From positions 1 through 19,287 of the forward strand of contig CAAGPW010000255.1 of the NCBI GenBank assembly GCA_900771955.1: a stretch of DNA of 19,287 bases, written 5' to 3'. Of this stretch, positions 14,087 through 19,287 are shown piece by piece. The notes beneath the pieces were generated by a model that searched no databases, was not told the origin of the DNA, and saw nothing but the letters and a program-made list of their open reading frames with translations. Every line of letters begins with the position of its first letter. Position 1 is the first letter of the stretch. Made by a program: the position numbers and the translations under genes. This DNA comes from Lachnospiraceae bacterium. Lineage in GTDB: Bacteria > Bacillota > Clostridia > Lachnospirales > Lachnospiraceae.

Positions 14087-14368
14087 TTACTCCTTGGCGA
14101 TTGCATCTAAGCAGGCGTTCCAGCCTATCCGAATAATACTTTTCTCAACATTTTCGTATCCGTGTTCGAGATCCGGCATCTTCTCCGGCAGTTCCCGAAG
14201 CGGGCATTTTTCATGCCGTTTCTCGGTGAAAGTATTCTGCGACAGCCTTGACGCTCCATTATTGAGTACATTCATAAGCTGGCATTTCTTGATGCCTTGA
14301 AACTCATACAGGAATTTACACTTGCTACACGATTCTGGCATTTCCATAACCAATACTGCTTTTGCCAT
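14087..14368 (-). CDS. Small cysteine-containing phage protein
   Basis: 93 aa. The N-terminus MAKAVLVMEMPESCSKCKFL carries a CxxC pair, followed by KKCQL and KCPLRELPE, so four cysteines could bind one zinc. The C-terminus (NVEKSIIRIGWNACLDAIAKE) is helical. This layout (MPESCxxCxF, then CPLxELP) is common in small accessory genes of Lachnospiraceae prophages, function unknown. The start follows GAAGGAGTGTGAGGT; it is 3 bp downstream of the ASCH gene, in the same operon. Confidence 0.8.
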   Translation of the reverse strand: MAKAVLVMEMPESCSKCKFLYEFQGIKKCQLMNVLNNGASRLSQNTFTEKRHEKCPLRELPEKMPDLEHGYENVEKSIIRIGWNACLDAIAKE

Positions 14369-14371
14369 ACC

Positions 14372-15046
14372 TCACACTCCTTCCGGCTTCTCGCACCGCT
14401 CAAACGATATCACCCAAACGTAAGGATTCGCATCCCAGCCGTAGCGGTCAAGGTCGGATTTCTTGATTGTGCTGTTCCACAATTCCCTACCAAACAACTC
14501 CCCCATAGTCATGTCGCAATATTTAATACTGCTCGTACATGGACCATCTAAATCGCAAGTATGTCCATCTGCTGATACTCTGGTTAAACATGGCGGTTTA
14601 AATCTAAATCCCTCATCCCACACTCCATCCTCTGTAATTTCCTGCAACCGCTCCACCCTCACATCCGTAACCCGGAGCCAGATCCGCGCCGCTTCTTTCG
14701 GCATGTGGATTGATGGGTGCCATTTATCACGCCATCCTTTCGGTCGCAAATCCCCGTCCGCTTTGTAATAATAGACAGAATGTCCTCTTATATGTCCTGC
14801 TTCATTTACCGGAAGCGCGCACCATGTTTCTCGAACATATAGGGTATCACCCGGCTGATATTGACACAACTTCTCAGGTTCAATGAAATCCCCATAACAA
14901 TTTTCGTATGCAAGTAATGTCCCATCTGTTTCCATATCACAATTATTCACAATGTCAATTGGTATTTTCCGCCGGGTGCAAGTCTTCCGTCCGTCTAGGA
15001 TTGCCCGAACCATTTCTGTATTGACTAAAATCGGTTTAATTGCCAT
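14372..15046 (-). CDS. ASCH-domain phage protein
   Basis: 224 aa. The ASCH (PUA-like, RNA- or nucleotide-binding) signature is visible: PILVNTEMVRAILDGRKTCTRR (5-26, with the GRKTxTRR motif), LYVRETWCALP, then WHPSIHMPKEAARIWLRVTDVRVERLQEI and WVISFE near the C-terminus. Phage members of this size with a central insertion are common. The exact substrate is unknown; the domain is proposed to act on RNA or modified nucleosides. The start overlaps the preceding gene (stop 15036) and has GGTGGAG upstream. Confidence 0.88.
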   Translation of the reverse strand: MAIKPILVNTEMVRAILDGRKTCTRRKIPIDIVNNCDMETDGTLLAYENCYGDFIEPEKLCQYQPGDTLYVRETWCALPVNEAGHIRGHSVYYYKADGDLRPKGWRDKWHPSIHMPKEAARIWLRVTDVRVERLQEITEDGVWDEGFRFKPPCLTRVSADGHTCDLDGPCTSSIKYCDMTMGELFGRELWNSTIKKSDLDRYGWDANPYVWVISFERCEKPEGV

Positions 15047-15287
15047 CTACTCCACCGCCTTTCACGATTTCGATTGCTTTGCCTATGCACTCTTCTATGC
15101 ATTTTTCATATGGCGTGTTTTTATAATAGCGTGTTTCTTCGTTTCCATAGTTTTCCAACTGCTCCACAACCTTGTCCGGGTCGTAGGCAGTCGGAACTTC
15201 GTCAATAGCAATCAATTTGATAACGCCACTTCCTGTATGACTGGCTATCACTTTCCCCTTGAATTTATCCGCATCAACCAATCTCAT
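15036..15287 (-). CDS. Small phage protein (MRLVDADKF type)
   Basis: 83 aa. It begins MRLVDADKFKGKVIAS and contains IDEVPTAYDPDKVVEQLENY followed by KCIEECIGKAIEIVKGGG, a pattern very frequent in small accessory proteins of clostridial phages. Function unknown. It overlaps both neighbours by about 11-14 bp, so it is translationally coupled in the operon. Confidence 0.8.
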   Translation of the reverse strand: MRLVDADKFKGKVIASHTGSGVIKLIAIDEVPTAYDPDKVVEQLENYGNEETRYYKNTPYEKCIEECIGKAIEIVKGGGVDGN

Positions 15288-15600
15288 CGTTCGCCCTCCT
15301 GTTCCAGTTCAATTTCTGCCCACAGTTCCCGCAGTAATTTGTTTTACTGTCAAGAAATTCAGCACCACATTTACACCTGCCGATGCCTATGGTCAGCCCC
15401 ACCGTTTCCGGTTTAAACGGTTTCTGTTTCTCCACAGCCGCCCGGCATTCTTCCGGCGTGCCGATCGCGCGGTACTGCTGTACCTCTTCCAGTGCCTTGA
15501 TTGCTGTTTTTATTGCTTCATTTGCATCAAAATCCGCCTTACAAGTATCATACGGACTTATTCTACTTTCCAACTCTTGTATAGCTTCATTCTCTTTCAT
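15274..15600 (-). CDS. Small phage protein with C-terminal zinc ribbon
   Basis: 108 aa. The N-terminal helical part (AIKTAIKALEEVQQYRAIGT, with the conserved GTPEECR) precedes a zinc ribbon: CKCG at 76-79 and CGNCGQKL at 90-97. This combination is very common in Lachnospiraceae phages. It may be a nucleic-acid or protein adaptor; role unknown. It starts 3 bp after the previous gene and overlaps the next one by 14 bp. Confidence 0.85.
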   Translation of the reverse strand: MKENEAIQELESRISPYDTCKADFDANEAIKTAIKALEEVQQYRAIGTPEECRAAVEKQKPFKPETVGLTIGIGRCKCGAEFLDSKTNYCGNCGQKLNWNRRANDEIG

Positions 15601-15603
15601 AGT

Positions 15604-15837
15604 CTAATATCCTCCCTCATTTTCTGACAGCCACTCTTTGAGTTGCACCTGTGCTCTTGCAAAGCACAGCTCCATGTCACAATCCGATACATTTACGATC
15701 ACAAGGTCTTTCCCATTCTCTCCGCACCCGCGCTTATAAATATAAATCCCCCAATCAGCCACCTTGTTGTAGCCGATCTCCAGATGCATGGGATAATCTG
15801 CGGCTATCTTGTTAAAAAATCTCAAAAAATCATTCAT
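15604..15837 (-). CDS. Small phage protein, unknown function
   Basis: 77 aa. It begins MNDFLRFFNKIAADYPMHLE, followed by strands (DWGIYIYKRG, DLVIVNVSDCD) and a helix (CFARAQVQLKEWLSENEG). Two cysteines, no recognisable motif, probably a small alpha/beta fold. It lies 2 bp after the YopX-like gene, within the same tightly packed operon. Confidence 0.75.
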   Translation of the reverse strand: MNDFLRFFNKIAADYPMHLEIGYNKVADWGIYIYKRGCGENGKDLVIVNVSDCDMELCFARAQVQLKEWLSENEGGY

Positions 15838-15839
15838 GG

Positions 15840-16244
15840 CTACACCTCCAACAGTTCCGGGCTATCAAATGTGTTACCGATAACCTCTATACAATCTTGA
15901 TAATCGTAAATATGCTCCTCTTCAAATCTTCCATCTTCAAGCAATGCATTAAAGTAAAAGCCTGCTTCGCTTTCATTCCAGCCAATGTAGCCGCAGCAAT
16001 CTTCAGTCAGGCAATTTACAATGTCATTCTCCCAGATCAGCTTGCCGTTCTTGTCCCTAAGTCCGGTGCACCGGCAGATGGTGGATGCAGCCACAACACA
16101 ACGGCAATAGAAACCTAAACTGTCCTTTGCGTAGAAATAATAACTTTCATTACCTTTTTTCATGCAATGCGGGTATGATAAATATCCAATAACCCATTCG
16201 CCAGTATCAGTCCGCTTTGCGCGGAATAAATATCTATTCTCCAT
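15840..16244 (-). CDS. YopX family phage protein
   Basis: 134 aa from the ATG at 16244, chosen for GGGAGGAA 8 bp upstream; a start at 16292 would run into the previous gene. YopX features: MENRYLFRAKRTDTGEWVIG, then RCTGLRDKNGKLIWENDIV and the C-terminal EVIGNTFDSPELLE. YopX proteins are widespread in phages of Firmicutes; function is unknown. The ribosome site overlaps the stop of the upstream gene. Confidence 0.92.
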   Translation of the reverse strand: MENRYLFRAKRTDTGEWVIGYLSYPHCMKKGNESYYFYAKDSLGFYCRCVVAASTICRCTGLRDKNGKLIWENDIVNCLTEDCCGYIGWNESEAGFYFNALLEDGRFEEEHIYDYQDCIEVIGNTFDSPELLEV

Positions 16245-16249
16245 CGCTT

Positions 16250-16702
16250 TTATTCCTCCCTCATAAATCTGTTCATAATGTGCTTCTTCCATGCTGACAC
16301 ATCTTTACTTTCTTTTTCCTCTACGCCTTTCGGCTTGACTTCGGCTTCCTCGCTTTCCGCTTTAAGCCAATCTTCAAATCCTGTATGCCCTTTATGACAA
16401 TATTTCCATGCAAGGCAACTATCACACCCTTCATCGTCAGATGTGATATTGCAAAGGAATGCCGTCAGTTCTTCATCCGTCATGTTTCTGATCCTGTCGG
16501 CATTGGTCTGCTTTATAGGGCTGAACAATGTTTTTAACTCGTCTTCACTCACTATCAAGTCAATAGGACCACGCTCATGCTTTAAATGAAACCTTGTCTC
16601 TTTTTTAAACAGGCTTCCATCTGCCCTTTTTGTCTCAATCTTACTTATAACGTAATGCTGCCCCGTCTGTACTCTGATAACCCTTGTTCCTACTTTATAC
16701 AC
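16250..16702 (-). CDS. Phage protein with cysteine cluster, unknown function
   Basis: 150 aa from a GTG start at 16702 (AGAGAGG about 9 bp upstream). A longer frame opens at an ATG at 16801 but would overlap the nuclease-like gene by 70 bp. Residues 1-60 are beta-rich (VYKVGTRVIRVQTGQHYVIS). Then NADRIRNMTDEELTAFLCNI leads into a Cys cluster (CDSCLAWKYC) and GFEDWLKAE, a pattern typical of small phage zinc-binding proteins. The C-terminus is charged. The shape suggests two modules that may have been separate genes. Confidence 0.75.
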   Translation of the reverse strand: MYKVGTRVIRVQTGQHYVISKIETKRADGSLFKKETRFHLKHERGPIDLIVSEDELKTLFSPIKQTNADRIRNMTDEELTAFLCNITSDDEGCDSCLAWKYCHKGHTGFEDWLKAESEEAEVKPKGVEEKESKDVSAWKKHIMNRFMREE

Positions 16703-16731
16703 GTCTCTATTCCTCTCTTTCCAAAATTCAT

Positions 16732-17283
16732 TTAATGCCCGCTTCGTACCATGCAAAACAGCAGCTCCGTTAAAGATTTCTTTCTGGTTCCTGCAATGCA
16801 TGGTCGGATCACTTCAAGTCTCCACGATACATCCTCTGATATGGGTGTAGGCTCTTCAAACTCTTGATACTTGTCCCTCATCACCGGCACAGCGACCATA
16901 ATGCCATAATGTGCAGAAGAATCCTGGTTCGTCTTGCGCAGATGCGTGGCAAAAGTTCCGTCCTGCAGATCAGGGAGAATGTCCTTGTAACACTGCATCG
17001 TGGTTACTATGTAGTTCTTCTCCCCATAAAAATTTAAGCCATTGCCACTGTATACGTCCTCTTTGCAACTCTTAACCTCATAGCAAATGAAAATTCCCTT
17101 TTCCAACGCTGATACCGCATATTGATTTGGTGGCTCAAACTGCATGAAATCCACTCTTCCGCCTTTCCCCGCAGTTGTGAATGCATCAATGCTTACTTCA
17201 CTCGCCCAATACTTCCCCATACCTCTAAATCTATTACTTTTAAGCAGTTCTCCGAGAAACCTCGTTGTTTCCGCTCGATTCAT
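16732..17283 (-). CDS. Putative PD-(D/E)XK-like nuclease
   Basis: 183 aa from the ATG at 17283, chosen because AAAGGAG stands 9 bp upstream. The frame is open further upstream (to 17412), but that stretch folds as a structured element and has no ribosome site. Candidate catalytic residues appear in the PD-(D/E)XK order: E29 (ASEVSID), D45 (GRVDFMQF) and E69-x-K71 (ICYEVKSCKED), followed by a core with NYIVTTMQCYKDILPDL. This order suggests a restriction-type or recombination nuclease, but the family is not recognised with certainty. The C-terminus may be frayed (LLFCMVRSGH). Confidence 0.6.
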   Translation of the reverse strand: MNRAETTRFLGELLKSNRFRGMGKYWASEVSIDAFTTAGKGGRVDFMQFEPPNQYAVSALEKGIFICYEVKSCKEDVYSGNGLNFYGEKNYIVTTMQCYKDILPDLQDGTFATHLRKTNQDSSAHYGIMVAVPVMRDKYQEFEEPTPISEDVSWRLEVIRPCIAGTRKKSLTELLFCMVRSGH

Positions 17284-17439
17284 TCGTCTGCTCCTTTCTT
17301 GCACCCTCTCCCAATCCGATGTATAATATCCTCGGCACCAGTTCTGGGAGGAGTGCGGTTCGCCCGTACCGCCAGTGTCTAGGTTCAAACATTCGAAAAT
17401 CCCGTAGAACACTCAGCGGCTGGTGCTTTAAATCTCAGT
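17284..17439 (-). ncRNA. Candidate structured RNA / leader before the nuclease-like gene
   Basis: On the minus strand a perfect 7-bp helix GCACCAG (17420..17426) / CTGGTGC (17335..17341) closes about 107 nt. Inside, CCGC-AGTG pairs with CACT-GCGG across short bulges, TCTA-GG pairs with CC-TAGA, and an alternative CGGT/ACCG hairpin competes with the CCGC/GCGG helix. Downstream, GGGAGAGGGTG can pair with CACTCCTCCC, which would disrupt the closing helix, close to the AAAGGAG ribosome site. The mutually exclusive pairings look like a switch. It is not a tRNA. Confidence 0.4.
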
Positions 17440-17739
17440 TTAATCAAACCTCTTATCGTACTTTTCATCTTCGATAAGTTCAGAATCCGTGTAATTATCA
17501 AGGCATTTCTCATAATGTCCCTCTTGCTCAGTAATCCCTGAATATGTTTCATACGGATTCGGAAGGTTATGCTTTTTACAACAATCGTAACAAATCACAA
17601 AACTTCTAGTTTTTTCTCTATTTCCATACGGTTCATTATCTGTATGATACCTTGCAAAATTCTGAAAAGGTGTCATTGATAATAAAGTTGCTGTCCTGTC
17701 ACAATCTTTTCCACAAAAGTCACATATTGCATGAATCAT
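17440..17739 (-). CDS. Small cysteine-rich phage protein (zinc finger-like)
   Basis: 99 aa. The N-terminal CDFCGKDC (6-13) and a second pair in ICYDCCKKHNLP (about 49-60) can form a zinc site. The C-terminus is acidic (DNYTDSELIEDEKYDKRFD). No family recognised. It follows the 57-aa cysteine-rich gene by 25 bp, with GGAGGTAAAATAA before the ATG. Confidence 0.75.
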   Translation of the reverse strand: MIHAICDFCGKDCDRTATLLSMTPFQNFARYHTDNEPYGNREKTRSFVICYDCCKKHNLPNPYETYSGITEQEGHYEKCLDNYTDSELIEDEKYDKRFD

Positions 17740-17764
17740 TTATTTTACCTCCACTAAACTTTAA

Positions 17765-17938
17765 CTATCTTTTTTCAAAACATTGTTCTAAAACCACATC
17801 AGTATTAAATACGCTTGTTTTTGAGCAATACCATTTTCCACTATGGTAAGCTGCTAGATTACAATGTTTGCAATTTTCGCAAGATACTTCCTGCTTTTTC
17901 TTTTCAAGCATCTCTAATATCGCTTTGTTTTTTATCAT
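17765..17938 (-). CDS. Very small cysteine-rich phage protein (57 aa)
   Basis: 57 aa from ATG 17938 to TAG. MIKNKAILEMLEKKKQEVSC is a basic helix, then CENCKHC and a later KWYCSK and EQCF supply further cysteines, a small zinc-finger layout. The ribosome site GTGGAGGAATCTT is strong. It lies between DUF4317 (stop 17963) and the 99-aa gene, filling the gap exactly, which supports it being real. Confidence 0.75.
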   Translation of the reverse strand: MIKNKAILEMLEKKKQEVSCENCKHCNLAAYHSGKWYCSKTSVFNTDVVLEQCFEKR

Positions 17939-17962
17939 AAGATTCCTCCACTAAATTCTAAT

Positions 17963-19111
17963 TTATTCATCTAAAATCGTCCGTTTCGGAACTGTGCGTA
18001 CGCTGATCCCGTTTACTTCCACATGATCGTCCACCGCAATAACCAAACACTGTCTGCCATCGATCAGTTTTGTTTCGACCAGATCCGCACGCTCCGGGTT
18101 GACTTTTATAACAATGTCCGGCGTTTCAATACCAAAGCTCTTGGCGTTTGCGATATTCGTTGCAAGCAGTTCCGTCTTATCTCCCGCCTTCTCGGCAAAT
18201 ACCTGTTCAAAGGTCTGCATATTTTTCTCCGGTACGCCGCTGTTTTCCAGCAGTTTTTTCACTTCCGTCTTAGAAAGGGTGAGCGGATCCGGATTGTCTT
18301 TGCTCTCCTCGATCATCTCATTCAAATTTTCGTAGACGCTCTTTACGATCTCATAATTTCCATCATCTTCTAACGTTTCCTCCAGAATGCTTTGGAACGT
18401 TTCTTTCTGTGTCGCCGGAGTAAGCGGCATCACGCTCCCAAGTACATTTTCAATCAATCCTACCTGTTCAATTTCCGGATTCTTTGCATATGTAAGTACG
18501 CTGTGTATATCAGACGATCTGTCATTAAACGCCGGGAACAGAAATCCATTAGCCGGCTGCTCCACCGTCCAGTCACGCACACGATCTGCAATGCTGTTTG
18601 TAGTCGCATTATAGGAAAGCCCTGCTTTTGACATCTTGACCGGACAAATGCTGCACATGATATGTGCGTATACTTCATCCGATGCGTCAAACATCTCATC
18701 ACCCGCCGCCGATTTCCCGGGGATATCATAAACGGAATGGATCAGGATAATGTAGTAGTTTTCTCCGTAGTCATAATTCTCAATGATCTTTTTATAAAAC
18801 TCCTGCACCAGCGCGTCATCTTCCAGCCGGGTATCACGCAGTTTTAAGAGAAATTCCTGTGTTCCGCCTGCTTTTTCCTGTTCGAGCGGGAACTCCATGC
18901 CAACCAGATTTTTGCCAAGCGTTCCGGAAAGTGTGTGGCGGAAGATCTCAAAATATTTAAACTCCTCTTCCTCCGGGAGCGACAGAAACGCATCCTTTGA
19001 TTCAAATATGATGTTTTTCTCATGATCCACATAACATCCACAGATACGCGTGATTGCGCAATTATCCGGTGTAAACTGTTTTCTGATCTCTAATACTTCT
19101 TTTTTGTTCAT
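17963..19111 (-). CDS. DUF4317 family protein
   Basis: 382 aa, full length. The N-terminus MNKKEVLEIRKQFTPDNCAI, followed by ICGCYVDHEKNIIF, is the DUF4317 signature. The middle holds YYIILIHSVYDIP and MCSICPVKMSKAGLSYN. The C-terminal part has LLENSGVPEKNMQTFEQVFAEK and ends with IAVDDHVEVNGISVRT. DUF4317 proteins are found in Lachnospiraceae and relatives, function unknown. The ATG follows AAGGAGG by 7 bp. It starts 19 bp after the methyltransferase gene, so both may be one operon. Confidence 0.9.
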   Translation of the reverse strand: MNKKEVLEIRKQFTPDNCAITRICGCYVDHEKNIIFESKDAFLSLPEEEEFKYFEIFRHTLSGTLGKNLVGMEFPLEQEKAGGTQEFLLKLRDTRLEDDALVQEFYKKIIENYDYGENYYIILIHSVYDIPGKSAAGDEMFDASDEVYAHIMCSICPVKMSKAGLSYNATTNSIADRVRDWTVEQPANGFLFPAFNDRSSDIHSVLTYAKNPEIEQVGLIENVLGSVMPLTPATQKETFQSILEETLEDDGNYEIVKSVYENLNEMIEESKDNPDPLTLSKTEVKKLLENSGVPEKNMQTFEQVFAEKAGDKTELLATNIANAKSFGIETPDIVIKVNPERADLVETKLIDGRQCLVIAVDDHVEVNGISVRTVPKRTILDE

Positions 19112-19130
19112 GTTTTTTCCTCCTTATTCA

Positions 19131-19287
19131 CTACGCAAACCGGAGCTGTCCGGTCTGCTCTGTCTTGATCTGCATATTCGGTGTCCGCTCTGCTACGCAT
19201 AACTCCGGCAGATTTGCTTTTACAAGCGCCGCTGGAATCGGCGGACACACTGCATTGCCGCATCTACGCACCTGTTCAGATCGTGGG
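19131..19287 (-). CDS. DNA cytosine-5 methyltransferase, C-terminal fragment (cut by window edge)
   Basis: The last 52 residues are visible. They contain RSEQVRRCGNAVCPPIPAAL, matching motif X of C5 cytosine methyltransferases (QxxxxGNAVxP...). The N-terminal AdoMet-binding and PCQ motifs would lie beyond the right edge. The enzyme would methylate cytosine in a specific site, likely to protect phage DNA from host restriction. There is no restriction enzyme gene directly downstream; DUF4317 follows. Confidence 0.88.
   Translation of the reverse strand, partial: PRSEQVRRCGNAVCPPIPAALVKANLPELCVAERTPNMQIKTEQTGQLRFA

Noticed and set aside
17335..17426. tRNA-like element (7-bp acceptor-like stem)
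   Set aside because: The 7-bp stem fits, but there is no T-arm next to the 3' side on either strand and no anticodon arm in the right place.
1..19287. CRISPR arrays, IS elements, integrase or att sites
   Set aside because: No regularly spaced repeats, no transposase or integrase, and no convincing long direct repeats were seen; the prophage ends must lie outside.

Overview
The window is a stretch of a prophage, or an integrated phage, of a low-to-mid GC Firmicute, most likely a gut Clostridium-cluster XIVa / Lachnospiraceae type host. The phage families (GP20-type scaffold, Gp13-like capsid, DUF1492, YopX, DUF4317), the strong AGGAGG-like ribosome sites and the sigma-A promoters all fit this. 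No gene is diagnostic of a species. The sheath and tube genes make it a contractile-tailed (myovirus, PBSX/XkdK-M like) phage. Almost everything is on the minus strand, so the gene order reads from right to left.

Right part (19287 to about 14087, accessory and early genes): the C-terminus of a DNA cytosine methyltransferase, a DUF4317 protein, small cysteine-rich proteins, a PD-(D/E)XK-like nuclease candidate preceded by a structured 157-nt gap, a YopX protein, several small phage proteins and an ASCH-domain protein. A lone plus-strand XRE-type repressor gene (13809..14018) faces a DUF1492 late-regulator-like gene (13257..13682). Directly after DUF1492 lie a promoter-like element with TGACA direct repeats and, at once, a strong intrinsic terminator. 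This is a plausible late-gene switch.

Middle part (13113 to 5203, packaging and head): a small ORF, small and large terminase, a small HExxH metallopeptidase, portal, a minor head protein carrying a C-terminal PBECR-type RNase domain, then a non-coding stretch, GP20 scaffold, major capsid and head-tail connector. The non-coding stretch is notable. A consensus promoter drives a compact structured RNA with its own terminator (about 7618..7463), and a second promoter then starts the long structured leader of the scaffold gene.

Left part (5212 to 1, head completion and tail): a head-closure-like protein, then a gp10-like gene interrupted by a 956-nt group I intron (3489..4444). The intron carries an HNH-type homing endonuclease gene with its own promoter, and exact splicing restores a 175-aa reading frame. 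Tail terminator, a small protein, tail sheath and tail tube follow. After the tube, where the tail assembly chaperone is expected, sits a separately promoted bPH/SHOCT gene (a moron) facing a plus-strand gene cut by the window edge, with a shared two-way terminator between them.

Three cargo units (bPH-SHOCT gene, intron endonuclease, small RNA) lie inside the late operon, each with a 17-bp-spaced sigma-A promoter. The intron and small-RNA promoters share the same extended -10. The best candidate for an undescribed element is the self-contained small RNA next to the PBECR nuclease domain.
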